Source of the DNA: Thermococcus radiotolerans
GTDB lineage: Archaea > Methanobacteriota_B > Thermococci > Thermococcales > Thermococcaceae
Length of the DNA stretch: 64,000 nucleotides
Direction of reading: 5' to 3'
Assembly: GCF_002214565.1 (NCBI RefSeq)
Contig: NZ_CP015106.1
Coordinates: 62,001-126,000, forward strand
The notes below the pieces were generated by a model, which saw only the letters and a program-made list of their open reading frames with translations, had not been told where the DNA came from and searched no databases. Shown piece by piece: positions 8,271-16,791 of the stretch (position 1 is its first letter; each line of letters starts with the position of its first letter). The position numbers were made by a program, and so were the translations under genes.

Positions 8271-9299
8271 TTACCCAGCGACTTCCTCGTAGACCCTCTC
8301 GACCTCTCGGGCGACGGCACTCCACGTGTACAAGCCGGCTATCTTCCTTCCAAGGGCTCCCGCCCTGGCGTTGAACTTGGGTTCGAGGAGTCTTTTCACG
8401 GCATTGACCAGCTCCTCGAAGCTCTCAAAGGTGAGACCGTTCTTCCCCTCGCGTATAAGCTCCGGGATCGCGCTCACGCGCCTTCCCACCGCGGGGACGC
8501 CTAGGCTGTTGGCCTCCAGCACTACCAGACCGAAGCCCTCCCTCCTGGACGGCAGAACCAGAAGCCTGCTCCTGGACAGTACTGCGCCAACGTCGTGGCG
8601 ATAACCGGCGAACTCAACGTTCGGAGGTGCGGTCGCTTGGAGCCTTCTCCTGAGGGGACCGTCGCCGACGACCAGAAACTTTTCGTTCGGAAAGACGCGT
8701 GCCAGCTCTATGAATGTCTCCGGGCTCTTGTAGTCCCTGAGCGCACCGATGAACGTGATGTACTCCCTCCTCCCCTCCGCCGGCTGGAGAGGTTTCACCC
8801 CGTTGGGCACGACCCTGACCCTTCCCGCACCCAGGGAGGCGGCCTTTCCCGCTAGCCAGTGGCTGACGGCTATGACTGCATCGGCATTGGCCAGCGTTCT
8901 CTTGACGTAGAACCGCCCCAGGGTTAGCTTCGCCGTGTGCTCCAGATCGCTGCCGTGGGCAGTGACCACCAGGGACAGTCCGGTTCTTTCTTTCGCGAGG
9001 ACCGCGGCGTAGCTGGTCGTTCCCACAAAGTGGGCGTGAATCAAATCGAAGTCAAATTCCCGGTGGAGTCTGCATATTTTCTTTGCCCCCAGCAGGGCAA
9101 AGGTCGTCCCTCTGATCCCGTATACAGGAGGAACGGTGACTTGATGCACGAACTCAGCCTCGAAGCTCCTCGGCTCTACTGGCCCGTAGGTGAGAACGTG
9201 AACCTCGTGGCGCTTCCTTAGCTCCCTCACGAGGTTGTCCAGGTGGTTCGCAACGCCTCCGCCATGGGGTGGGTAGTGTCCTACCATCAGAATCCGCAT
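8271..9299 (-). CDS. Glycosyltransferase, GT4 family
   Basis: A 342-residue GT-B fold glycosyltransferase. The N-terminal domain has MRILMVGHYPPHGGGVANHL (glycine-rich acceptor loop), and the C-terminal donor-binding domain has FIGALRDYKSPETFI and the E-x7-E motif in REGFGLVVLEANSLG. No membrane segment is obvious. It probably adds a sugar from a nucleotide sugar to a lipid, polysaccharide or protein glycan at the inner membrane face. Its position just downstream of a secreted surface protein (9338-10543) and asparagine synthetase fits cell-envelope work, but donor and acceptor cannot be read from sequence. Confidence 0.85.
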   Translation of the reverse strand: MRILMVGHYPPHGGGVANHLDNLVRELRKRHEVHVLTYGPVEPRSFEAEFVHQVTVPPVYGIRGTTFALLGAKKICRLHREFDFDLIHAHFVGTTSYAAVLAKERTGLSLVVTAHGSDLEHTAKLTLGRFYVKRTLANADAVIAVSHWLAGKAASLGAGRVRVVPNGVKPLQPAEGRREYITFIGALRDYKSPETFIELARVFPNEKFLVVGDGPLRRRLQATAPPNVEFAGYRHDVGAVLSRSRLLVLPSRREGFGLVVLEANSLGVPAVGRRVSAIPELIREGKNGLTFESFEELVNAVKRLLEPKFNARAGALGRKIAGLYTWSAVAREVERVYEEVAG

Positions 9300-9337
9300 T
9301 TTGACCGGAGAAAATGGAGAAGAGACGTTAAAAAGGC

Positions 9338-10543
9338 TTATGGTCTCCCGTGGTTCTTTCTGCCAGGCGTTCCGGGCGAGGGTCTCTTGGTCGTCAGTTT
9401 GGCTAGGGTGTCCTTTATCTCGGGGATTAGCTCGTTGAGGAGGAGGGAGTATTTGCCCTGCTTAAGGGCCTCCTTCGCCTGGCTGATGAGGGACTCCAGT
9501 TCACTCACGTCGTAGCCCTTCCTCTTGAGGACCTTGGCCATAATCTCGAACTGCTGAATCTCCATCTGCAGCTGCATGTTTGGCAGACCCTGGTACACAG
9601 TTCTCATCTCGCGGTACGCCCGCGATATGACGAAGTCCGCGTTGAAGCTCGCCATCATGGCAAGCTGGTATGCCCTGGAATATTCACCGGAGTTGTACGC
9701 GTCCCATGCAGCGTTCAGGGCAGTCTTCGCCTCTTCGAGTTTCTTCCTTGCGGCGGGTATCTGGAGTCCATCAAGGAGCCCCTCGGCGCGGCCCGTCTTG
9801 TTCTGGACGTTGATGAGCAGGGAGTAGACCTCCTCCCTCGTGGGGGACTGGACGAGGTTGTCTTCGTTGTAGGCGGCGAAGTGGCTCTTCATCCAGGCGT
9901 CTATCTTCTCACGGTTCAGCGGGAACATCGGCTTCTCCCGACCAGAATAAGTCGCCGCGTATTTGACCTCGGATACGTGCATAAAGCGCTCCAGGGCGGT
10001 TATCGTCACGTTTTCCCTGCCCTCGTCAGTCAGTACGAGAATCGGCTTTCCTTTGAACTCGTACGGCATAAGTTTCATGGCCCTCAGGTAGCCCTCAATA
10101 GCAAGGGCATCACGGCCGTTGGCTATGACGACGGTTCCTATCTCGTCGAAGGCCTCCGGGAACTCCTCCTTGAGCGCCTGGATTACTACGAGGTTCGTCT
10201 CGTATCTGGTTTCGCCGTACCAGCGCTCGTACGGGATTCCAAACTCATCAAAATCCTTTGTGTACTCCTCAGGTATCGCCACAGGGCCGCCTACGATTAT
10301 CACCCTCTCGGGCTCGACGCTGAGTATCTCGGCGCTCACCGCGGGGTCGTAGGTGCCCCAGGGGCTGACTATAAGGTGCGCCCCCAGGAGGTCGGCCACG
10401 TTCTGGGCTATCGCCCAGTCGGCCTCGTTGTCGCTGACCAGGATGACCAGCCGGGTCTCCTCCGCGGACGCGCGGGGAAGGGGCACGGCACCCAGGATGA
10501 AGATAAAGCTGATGAAGATTACAAGGCCTTTTTTACCTATCAC
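9338..10543 (-). CDS. Secreted surface protein with cell-wall-binding repeat 2-like domain
   Basis: A 401-residue protein from a GTG start with a good AGGTGAG ribosome binding site. Residues 1-28 form a clear signal peptide (KKGLVIFISFIFILGAVPL, cleavage near ASA-EE). Residues about 30-190 resemble the cell-wall-binding repeat 2 family (LVILVSDNEADWAIAQNV, then VERVIIVGGPVAIP-like text), seen in clostridial and archaeal surface proteins. The second half is helical with heptad-like stretches. It ends in a basic, Pro/Gly-rich tail with no C-terminal anchor. It is likely exported to the pseudoperiplasm or S-layer. A 22-bp palindrome covers its promoter. Confidence 0.75.
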   Translation of the reverse strand: MIGKKGLVIFISFIFILGAVPLPRASAEETRLVILVSDNEADWAIAQNVADLLGAHLIVSPWGTYDPAVSAEILSVEPERVIIVGGPVAIPEEYTKDFDEFGIPYERWYGETRYETNLVVIQALKEEFPEAFDEIGTVVIANGRDALAIEGYLRAMKLMPYEFKGKPILVLTDEGRENVTITALERFMHVSEVKYAATYSGREKPMFPLNREKIDAWMKSHFAAYNEDNLVQSPTREEVYSLLINVQNKTGRAEGLLDGLQIPAARKKLEEAKTALNAAWDAYNSGEYSRAYQLAMMASFNADFVISRAYREMRTVYQGLPNMQLQMEIQQFEIMAKVLKRKGYDVSELESLISQAKEALKQGKYSLLLNELIPEIKDTLAKLTTKRPSPGTPGRKNHGRP

Positions 10544-10569
10544 GTCTTCTCACCTGCTTCTACCTTGGG

Positions 10570-10591
10570 AAAAGGCTTATTTAAGCCTTTT
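10570..10591 (-). promoter_or_regulatory. 22-bp perfect palindrome over the promoter of the surface-protein gene
   Basis: AAAAGGCTTA (10570-10579), TT, and TAAGCCTTTT (10582-10591) make a perfect inverted repeat with a 2-bp centre. On the minus strand it contains the TATA-like CTTAAATAA about 35 nt before the GTG start at 10543. It is either an operator for a dimeric repressor or simply a symmetric TATA region; the 10-bp arms favour the first. Confidence 0.5.
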
Positions 10592-10686
10592 TCACGCAAT
10601 CGTTTGCCCCCGTTCGAGGGTGGGGAGAATAGAGGGATGGAAATCCTCCCTCGGCGGCCGGAATATTAACGGACGTTCAGAAACGT

Positions 10687-12129
10687 TTACTCGCGTTTAA
10701 AAACCTCTCTGAAGGCTTTTTGGGCGTATCCGCTCAGGGTCAGGTTTTCTCTCTTCGCCAGCTTTTCGAGGAGTTTTTGAGCGTGGCTTCCGTACTGGGC
10801 GGCCTTCTTCTCGCGCTCGACTATCTCCCTCGGCAGACCGAGCTCGCCGGCCGTCTTTCTGAGAATGGCCTTCCTGACGCCGTTCTCAATCTTTGCACTT
10901 ACCGGTGTTCCCAGAGCGACGGACACGACCGCCAGGTCAAGGAATGGCACGCGCCCCTCAACGGAGTTGAGCATGGCTATCTTGTCGTCCCTGGCCAGGT
11001 TCCTCTCCCCCATCTCGAGGAGGTCCCTCTCCATCAGCGCCGGGTCCCTGAGGTACTTCGCATAGCCGCCGAACAGCTCATCCGCCCCCTGCCCGCTCAG
11101 GAGGAGCCTGCAGCCCTCTCCACCCGCGAGCCTCGTGGCGAAGTACAGGGGGATGCCTATCGCGAGATTCATTGCGTTCGGCTCCTCTATTGCGAAGATC
11201 ACTCTAGGAACGGCCTCACGGACGTCATCCAAGTCAAAAACGTACTCCCGGAGGGGAAGTCCGAGAAGCTCGCTGGCTTTTCTGGCCCACTCTAGGTCCG
11301 GACTGCCCTCGGCGCCGGCGGTGTACAGGACGACATCGGAGTAGCGGGACGCCAGAAGGGCGATTAGCGCGCTGTCCAGCCCCCCTGAGAACAGGACTCC
11401 GGTTCTCTTTCCGACCCGGACCCTCACGGCGTGCTCCAGAACGTTCAAAAGTGCGCGCTTTGCCCCTTCCGGCGTTAGGGTTGCCCTCCTCAGCTCCGTG
11501 AGCGTGAAAACCTTCCTTCTCTCCACACCCCGCCGGGAGATTACAACGAGCTCACCGGGCTCCACGGGAATCGCTTCCTCGCCTATAGCCCAGAGAACCT
11601 TTCTCTCCGATGCGAAGAAACCTCTTGGGGAATAGTAGAGAGGCCTTATCCCCACGGGATCGCGGAAGAGGTATATCCTCTCCCCGTCGCTGAAAGCCAC
11701 CGCGTAGTCGCCCTCAAGCATGAGCATGGCTTTTCTTACGGCCGCCTCCACGGACAGTCCTTCCCCAAGCAGGTGCTCGATGAGCCTGAGGATTACCTCG
11801 CTGTCGACGTCCGTCTCGAAGGATGCGCCTTTTTCCTCCAGGTACTCCCTCAGATGGGGGTGGTTGTAGATCTCCCCGTTGTGGACGAGGGCGAGGTCGT
11901 TGTAGAAGGGCTGAGTGTATCCCAAGGAGCCGGTCATCGCCAGCCTGCACTGAATGAGGCCAACCCTCCCGTCCGGGATCTCGGCAACGCGCGAGAAGTC
12001 TTCCGATTTGAACACTCCTGTGTCGGTCCACACACCGAAGGAGTCCTCTCCCCTGTGCTTTCCGGCGAGTATCATCCTCACGAACCTGTCTCTCAAACCT
12101 TCACCGATTCCTCCGGCTATCAGACACAT
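10687..12129 (-). CDS. asnB: Asparagine synthetase (glutamine-hydrolysing)
   Basis: A 480-residue protein. It begins MCLIAGG, placing the nucleophilic cysteine at position 2 of a class II glutamine amidotransferase domain (HNGEIYNHPHLREYL near 75-90). The synthetase domain carries the PP-loop pyrophosphatase motif VLFSGGLDSALIALLAS near 240 and GQGADELFGGYAKYL near 330. It converts aspartate to asparagine with glutamine and ATP. Of the usual AsnB forms this is the short archaeal type. The start is fixed by the requirement for Cys2. Downstream, 143 bp separate it from the surface-protein gene, which has its own promoter. Confidence 0.92.
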   Translation of the reverse strand: MCLIAGGIGEGLRDRFVRMILAGKHRGEDSFGVWTDTGVFKSEDFSRVAEIPDGRVGLIQCRLAMTGSLGYTQPFYNDLALVHNGEIYNHPHLREYLEEKGASFETDVDSEVILRLIEHLLGEGLSVEAAVRKAMLMLEGDYAVAFSDGERIYLFRDPVGIRPLYYSPRGFFASERKVLWAIGEEAIPVEPGELVVISRRGVERRKVFTLTELRRATLTPEGAKRALLNVLEHAVRVRVGKRTGVLFSGGLDSALIALLASRYSDVVLYTAGAEGSPDLEWARKASELLGLPLREYVFDLDDVREAVPRVIFAIEEPNAMNLAIGIPLYFATRLAGGEGCRLLLSGQGADELFGGYAKYLRDPALMERDLLEMGERNLARDDKIAMLNSVEGRVPFLDLAVVSVALGTPVSAKIENGVRKAILRKTAGELGLPREIVEREKKAAQYGSHAQKLLEKLAKRENLTLSGYAQKAFREVFKRE

Positions 12130-12250
12130 GCTCCCACCGTACGGATTTGAACATACGATGCCAAAAGGCTTCTTCCTTATCCCTTGAAAAAGTTTTCACA
12201 ATCCGTCCAACTAACTGAAAGTCCGCTCAAAAACTGCGTATTCGAATGAA

Positions 12251-12994
12251 CTAAGTCAGGTCGCCGCAGGTGCAGCGGTGCTCGTAGGCCAGGGTCTCAA
12301 GGTCATCGAATCCCTCTCCCGTCTGGGTGGAGATGTAGAGAACCCTCGTCGGGGGAGCCAGTTCCGGAAGGGTCGAGCACATCCTGTAGGCGAGGAGCCC
12401 TTGCGTGGACGGCTCCAGTCTGAGCCTGGCGGTGAGGTACTCAACGTCGTCGAGGTACCGTCTGTACTCCTCGAGGTTCTCCACGGTGTCAACCTTGCTC
12501 ATCGCTGGAACGGTGGTTGTTCCGAGGCGTAGCTCTATCATCAGGCCGAAGAACCTGGCGAAGCAGAAGTCCGCAGGTTTCCTCAGTATGTCCGGGCTGA
12601 AGAGATAAACCGTGAGCGGCTCAGGGAGGCCCTCCATCAGCCTGACGCCGAAGTCGTGGAAGAGAAACGTCTCCATCTGGCCGGGAGTGTCGAGGAGCAC
12701 GTAGTTGTTCTCCCCGTCCAGTTCCATGATCGAAGAAACGTACTCAGAAACCCGCGGGAGAAGCCTATCGTAGCTCTCCACTATGGCTCCGTTGGGACCG
12801 TAGCCCTCTTCCATGATCTCCCAGGCGGTCACCTCGACCCTAACGTCGAGGTCCGGCCTGTAGGGCAGTTTCTTCACGCCAGTGTCCAGGTTCACGTACG
12901 AGACTCTGTAATCGTTTTCTTCCAGGTATTTTCCAAACGCCCGGGTTAGGGTGGTCTTTCCGCTTCCGGCAGTCCCCACAAAGGTTAGTATCAT
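12251..12994 (-). CDS. GPN-loop GTPase
   Basis: A 247-residue P-loop GTPase with Walker A GTAGSGKT at about 7-14, the family-defining Gly-Pro-Asn insertion (YGPNGAIVES near 67), switch II-like DTPGQME, and a KxD base-recognition motif (SKVDTVE). It closely follows the dimeric archaeal GPN-loop enzymes characterised in Pyrococcus. Eukaryotic Gpn1-3 assist RNA polymerase II assembly; the archaeal role is unsettled. The start ATG overlaps the stop of the MinD gene by 4 nt, so the two are co-transcribed. The last residues contain CTCGD, an unusual Cys pair. Confidence 0.9.
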   Translation of the reverse strand: MILTFVGTAGSGKTTLTRAFGKYLEENDYRVSYVNLDTGVKKLPYRPDLDVRVEVTAWEIMEEGYGPNGAIVESYDRLLPRVSEYVSSIMELDGENNYVLLDTPGQMETFLFHDFGVRLMEGLPEPLTVYLFSPDILRKPADFCFARFFGLMIELRLGTTTVPAMSKVDTVENLEEYRRYLDDVEYLTARLRLEPSTQGLLAYRMCSTLPELAPPTRVLYISTQTGEGFDDLETLAYEHRCTCGDLT

Positions 12995-13728
12995 CTCATC
13001 ACCCTGGCTTTGAAGCCGGATATCCTCGCTATCCTCTCGGCCAGCTCCATGTATGCCTTTGCGCCCTCCGATTCGGGTTTGTACTCCACTACTGGAACGC
13101 CCTCAAGGGTCGCCTCCCTCACGGCGGGGTCTTCAGGGATGACGGCGAGAAGGGGCAGTTCCATTACCTCCTCCGCCACCTCGGGCGGAATTTCGGTCTC
13201 GCTGCGTCCGTAACGGTTCAGGACGAAGCCCAGAATGGCCAGACCCGCCTTCCTCAGAACCATCCCTACCTTCATGGTGTCGGTAACGCACGAGATTTCG
13301 GGGTTTGTGACGAGAAGAACCTCCTCTCCGCTCAGCATGGCGTTCATGGCGTCCATCTGAAGGCCGGCTGGAGAGTCTATGACAACAAAATCGAACTTAT
13401 CCTTCAGCCGCTTTATCGTCTCGGGGAGCTTCCTGGGGTCGGCCCGTATAACGTGCTCCCAGTCTATCGACGCGGGAACGAGGTGAACGTTCTCATAGGC
13501 TGTGGCGTATATGGCGTCGCTTATGGTTGCCCTACCGGCCAGAACATCGTGAAGGGTAGTGTAAGCGTCGTCTATTCCCATGACGAGGCTCAGGTTGGCC
13601 ATTGTGAGGTCTGCATCAACGGCACAGACGTGATAGTTCATCTTCCCGAGGGCGATGGCGAGGTTAGCCGTCGTTGTGGTCTTTCCCGTGCCTCCCTTGC
13701 CGGAGGCTATGGATATCAGCCTACCCAT
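12991..13728 (-). CDS. MinD/ParA-family ATPase (copy 1)
   Basis: A 245-residue deviant Walker A ATPase: GRLISIASGKGGTGKTTTTA at the N-terminus, with the signature lysine (SGKGG), a DADLTMANLSLVMG switch I, and DSPAGLQMDAM as the Walker B region. I start at the second ATG (13728), four codons after a possible one at 13740, because GGTGGG lies at ribosome-binding distance. The C-terminus ends ARISGFKARVMR, weakly amphipathic and basic, which could touch the membrane as in MinD. These proteins position cell structures; a second paralogue is at 33856-34644. It is co-transcribed with the GPN GTPase and divergent from the PIN ATPase gene. Confidence 0.88.
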   Translation of the reverse strand: MGRLISIASGKGGTGKTTTTANLAIALGKMNYHVCAVDADLTMANLSLVMGIDDAYTTLHDVLAGRATISDAIYATAYENVHLVPASIDWEHVIRADPRKLPETIKRLKDKFDFVVIDSPAGLQMDAMNAMLSGEEVLLVTNPEISCVTDTMKVGMVLRKAGLAILGFVLNRYGRSETEIPPEVAEEVMELPLLAVIPEDPAVREATLEGVPVVEYKPESEGAKAYMELAERIARISGFKARVMR

Positions 13729-13836
13729 TGTCCCACCCATTTATTTTTCGGCTAAACCTTTATGAACCTTTAGCTGTAGCACCCCTTGGAAGTAACATAA
13801 TCGAAGGAGAGTTTCGAATCTTCTGAGGTGAGAGAG

Positions 13837-15645
13837 ATGAGAATGTTTGTTGCTGATACGAGCGTGATCGTTGACGGCAGACTTACACAGTTCCTTGCGG
13901 GCGTTGAAGGGAAGGTCAAGGTCGTCATACCAGAGGCTGTCGTTGCTGAGATAGAGCACCAGGCCAACGAGGGGAAGGCGATAGGTCACGTTGGACTTGA
14001 GGAGCTTAAAAAGCTCCGCGAAATGGCAAACGAGGGCAGGATTATCCTGGAGTTCCATGGAGAAAGACCAGAGCTCTGGCAGATAAAGAGGGCCAAATCA
14101 GGGGAGATAGACAACATGGTCAGGGAGATAGCCAGGGAGCTCGGCGCCACCCTGATAACCGGAGACCAAGTGCAGAGGGACATCGCGATAGCCAAGGGCA
14201 TAGACGTGATTTACCTGACCGCCAGGAAGGAGGTCAAGCACCGCCTCGAGGACTTCTTCGACGAGACGACGATGAGCGTTCACCTGAAGGCGGGATTGAG
14301 GCCCCTCGCGAAGAAGGGAAGGCCGGGCGAGTGGAGGCTCGTTCCGACTGGCGAGGATGTTTTGACCGACGAGGAGCTTGAGGAGATAGCCGACGACATA
14401 GTCGAGAGGGCGAAGCGCGACCCCGAGAGCTTCATAGAGCTCGACGAGCCCGGAGCGACGGTTGTTCAGCTCAGGAACTACCGTATAGTCATAGCCAAAC
14501 CGCCCTTCGCGGACAGGATAGAGATAACCGCCGTCAGACCGGTCAAGAAGCTCAGCATTGAGGATTACGAGCTGAGCGAGAAGCTCATGGAGCGCCTCAG
14601 GGAGAAGGCCGAGGGAATACTCATCGCCGGAGCGCCAGGTGAGGGGAAGACAACCTTCGCTCAGGCTCTGGCCGAGTGGTACGCCGGAATGGGCAGGATA
14701 GTTAAGACGATGGAGAAGCCGCGCGACCTGCAGGTCGGTGAAGAGATCACCCAGTATACTGCCTTGAGCGGCAGGATGGAGAAGACCGGCGACATACTCC
14801 TCCTGGTGAGGCCGGACTACACGATATTCGACGAGATGAGGAAGACGAGCGACTTCAAGATATACGCCGACCTGAGGCTCGCGGGAGTCGGTATGGTCGG
14901 AGTCGTGCACGCAACGAAGCCTATAGATGCCGTCCAACGCTTCATCGGCAGGGTCGAGCTTGGAATGATACCGCAGATAGTCGATACCGTCATCTTCATC
15001 AAGGCCGGAAGGGTCGCCAAGGTCCTGACGCTGGAATACCTTGTCAAGGTGCCGAGCGGCATGAGGGAAGAGGACCTAGCCAGGCCGGTGATAGAGGTCC
15101 GCGATTTTGAGACCGGCGAGCTGGAGTACGAGATATACACCTACGGCGAGGAGATAAGCGTCGTGCCCGTCAAGAGGGAGGAAAAGGCTCCCGCCCTCAA
15201 ACTCGCGGAGAAGAGGCTCAAGCAGGAGATAAAGAAGTTCCTGCCTGATGTCTACACCGAGGTCGAGATAGTCAGCCCGCACAAGGCGATAATCTACGCC
15301 GACGAGTTCGACATCCCGGCGATAATCGGCAAGAAGGGCAAGCGCATCACCGAGCTGGAGAAGAGGATAGGCATAAGCATCGACGTCAAGAGCTTCACCG
15401 AGAGGGAAGAAACAAAGCCGAAGGAGAGGATACCCGTCGAGATCGAGGAGAAGAAGAAAACGATAGTTCTCCGCGTTTCGCCCGACTACGCTAAGAGGCC
15501 TCTGAAGTTCTACGGCGGGGAGCAGTACGTCTTCACGGCGACGCCCAGCAAGAAGGGTCTTGTAAAGGTGAGCAAGAGCACGCCGATAGGCAAGGAACTC
15601 AAGAGGCTCATCGAGGCGGGGATACCCATCTGGGCAACCGCCTGA
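13837..15645 (+). CDS. PIN-domain ATPase with KH domain (PINA type)
   Basis: A 602-residue protein. The ATG at 13837 follows GAGGTGA; earlier GTG codons overlap that site. Residues 1-130 form a PIN domain (FVADTSVIVDG, then GEIDNMV and LITGDQVQRD) with the acidic metal ligands. A VirB11/PilT-like ATPase follows, with Walker A AGAPGEGKTTFA near 265, then TIFDEMRK and VVHATKPIDAVQRF. A KH-like RNA-binding segment (AIIGKKGKRITELEKRIG) lies near 490. Archaeal PINA from Sulfolobus acts with Holliday-junction helicase Hjm and resolvase Hjc, which is the best guide to function. Confidence 0.9.
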   Translation: MRMFVADTSVIVDGRLTQFLAGVEGKVKVVIPEAVVAEIEHQANEGKAIGHVGLEELKKLREMANEGRIILEFHGERPELWQIKRAKSGEIDNMVREIARELGATLITGDQVQRDIAIAKGIDVIYLTARKEVKHRLEDFFDETTMSVHLKAGLRPLAKKGRPGEWRLVPTGEDVLTDEELEEIADDIVERAKRDPESFIELDEPGATVVQLRNYRIVIAKPPFADRIEITAVRPVKKLSIEDYELSEKLMERLREKAEGILIAGAPGEGKTTFAQALAEWYAGMGRIVKTMEKPRDLQVGEEITQYTALSGRMEKTGDILLLVRPDYTIFDEMRKTSDFKIYADLRLAGVGMVGVVHATKPIDAVQRFIGRVELGMIPQIVDTVIFIKAGRVAKVLTLEYLVKVPSGMREEDLARPVIEVRDFETGELEYEIYTYGEEISVVPVKREEKAPALKLAEKRLKQEIKKFLPDVYTEVEIVSPHKAIIYADEFDIPAIIGKKGKRITELEKRIGISIDVKSFTEREETKPKERIPVEIEEKKKTIVLRVSPDYAKRPLKFYGGEQYVFTATPSKKGLVKVSKSTPIGKELKRLIEAGIPIWATA

Positions 15646-15652
15646 GAAAACT

Positions 15653-15660
15653 TTTTATAG
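15653..15660 (+). promoter_or_regulatory. TATA box of the small-membrane-protein operon
   Basis: TTTTTATAG lies just after the PIN ATPase stop and 32-39 nt before the GTG at 15692. One promoter is expected to serve all five small genes, because no further gap exceeds 2 nt. Confidence 0.5.
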
Positions 15661-15691
15661 TTTGCTTTCTTCTTTTCTATGGTGGTAAGGA

Positions 15692-15925
15692 GTGGGAGCG
15701 GCGGATGCGCTGGCAATCATAGGAGGGGCTTTCTTTCTTATCCTAATCCTCACCCCCTTCCTTCCAACGGGCCTGAGCTTCCTAGGAACCCTCCTTCTAG
15801 TGTTTCCAATGGTGATCCTGATACTTCTGCTGGTTAAGGTCTATGATATCGAGGATAGGCTTGCAGAACTGAAAAAGGACGTTGAAGAGCTGAAAAAACC
15901 GGGGGCACGGAGAGATGAAATATGA
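15692..15925 (+). CDS. Small membrane protein with C-terminal coiled coil (1 of 5)
   Basis: A 77-residue protein from a GTG start preceded by GGTGGTAAGG. Two close hydrophobic segments (about 5-24 and 27-50) form a membrane hairpin, then IEDRLAELKKDVEELKK makes a short cytoplasmic coiled coil. No family is recognised. It overlaps the next gene by 11 nt. Base composition is lower in GC than the flanking PIN ATPase gene. Confidence 0.65.
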   Translation: MGAADALAIIGGAFFLILILTPFLPTGLSFLGTLLLVFPMVILILLLVKVYDIEDRLAELKKDVEELKKPGARRDEI

Positions 15926-16148
15926 CTACGACTCCCTTGAGGCTGTAGGGGCGATAGTGACGGGTGTTGCCCTGGTGATACTGCTCACCGCCGGAGAAGC
16001 TGGACTGCTCTTTGGTCCTCTGCTACTTGCTATGGGACTCATCATCTGGAAGATGGGTGAGATGAGGAGGGAATTCACCGAGAAGCTCGAATCCCTAATG
16101 CAGGAGATAGATTCCCTCAAAGGCTCTGGAGGCACCGCCGATGGTTGA
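15915..16148 (+). CDS. Small membrane protein with C-terminal coiled coil (2 of 5)
   Basis: A 77-residue protein. Residues 11-47 hold two hydrophobic segments (GAIVTGVALVILLTA and LLFGPLLLAMGLIIWKMG), followed by a charged helix (REFTEKLESLMQEIDSLK) and a Gly-rich end. It has the same plan as the gene before it, though the sequences are not obviously alike. It overlaps its upstream neighbour by 11 nt and its downstream one by 8 nt, implying translational coupling. Confidence 0.65.
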   Translation: MKYDYDSLEAVGAIVTGVALVILLTAGEAGLLFGPLLLAMGLIIWKMGEMRREFTEKLESLMQEIDSLKGSGGTADG

Positions 16149-16365
16149 TGTCTCCACCAAAGGATTCATGATAATCGTTTTTTCCATACTCATCGTGATT
16201 TATCCTGTGGGGTGGTTCTTTGTCTTTATGACTGCTCTGCTCTTTGCCGCGGTTGGCTGGACGGTTATTGGAATAGCAAATGAAATCGATGGCCTTAGGT
16301 CGGAGATGTGGAAGCTTCGCCATGAGATAAAGGCGCTTAGGAAAGAACTCAGGACGGTGGAGTGA
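16141..16365 (+). CDS. Small membrane protein with C-terminal coiled coil (3 of 5)
   Basis: A 74-residue protein. Residues 8-48 form a membrane hairpin (FMIIVFSILIVIYPVGWFF, then a second hydrophobic run), and residues 49-74 are a charged helix (DGLRSEMWKLRHEIKALRK). Only 1 nt separates its stop from the next ATG. It is unknown outside this cluster as far as I can tell. Confidence 0.65.
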   Translation: MVDVSTKGFMIIVFSILIVIYPVGWFFVFMTALLFAAVGWTVIGIANEIDGLRSEMWKLRHEIKALRKELRTVE

Positions 16366-16366
16366 G

Positions 16367-16612
16367 ATGAAGCTCGTGAGGGACCTCACCGTGCTCTTTG
16401 CACTTCTTGTATCCATCTCCCTGCTCCTATGGGCCCAGCCCGAGAGCAGAGGTTCGGTGGATTTCTATCTTGGCATTGCCCTTGTTGTTCTGGTTTTCCT
16501 GCTCATTGCCATCTGGATGGAGCTGGAGCGCCTGGAGGATAGAATCCTCGAACTGGAATTCATCCTCGGTGAGTCGAGGGGGGATGAGAACGATGCGGGG
16601 AATATGGAATGA
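16367..16612 (+). CDS. Small membrane protein with C-terminal coiled coil (4 of 5)
   Basis: An 81-residue protein with two membrane segments (about 8-24 and 32-50), then the acidic helix MELERLEDRILELEFILGE. The terminal residues GDENDAGNME are acidic. Its last codons overlap the start region of the fifth gene. Confidence 0.65.
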   Translation: MKLVRDLTVLFALLVSISLLLWAQPESRGSVDFYLGIALVVLVFLLIAIWMELERLEDRILELEFILGESRGDENDAGNME

Positions 16613-16790
16613 TAAGGTTTTCTGGGGTATCTCTGGAATTGCCCTGCTTCTCTATACCTATGGCATATTCGTGAAGCCTAGCACTCTGGCACTGGTCATT
16701 GGAAGCGTTTTCTGGGCTGCGGCGTTCCTGTATCTCCTGTGGGGAAGCTTTAGGAAGAAGATTCGGAAGATCATTGGGAGTGCGGGATAA
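16593..16790 (+). CDS. Small membrane protein (5 of 5)
   Basis: A 65-residue protein with two membrane segments (about 9-27 and 31-49) and a short basic tail (SFRKKIRKIIG) in place of the acidic coiled coil of the other four. The start is the ATG at 16593, nine nt after a possible ATG at 16584 that sits too close to the GAGGGGGG ribosome binding site. It overlaps the previous gene by 20 nt. A box C/D RNA candidate on the other strand begins just after its stop. Confidence 0.6.
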   Translation: MRGIWNDKVFWGISGIALLLYTYGIFVKPSTLALVIGSVFWAAAFLYLLWGSFRKKIRKIIGSAG

Positions 16791-16791
16791 G

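Noticed and set aside
10611-10646. Hairpin-like GAGGGAT/ATCCTCCCTC as a regulatory RNA
   Set aside because: It is imperfect, has no boxes for guide RNA, and sits after the asnB stop where a weak terminator is a simpler explanation.
16398-16592. Longer reading of the fifth small membrane gene
   Set aside because: The upstream part overlaps the fourth gene in another frame and has non-archaeal composition; a ribosome binding site supports the start at 16593.
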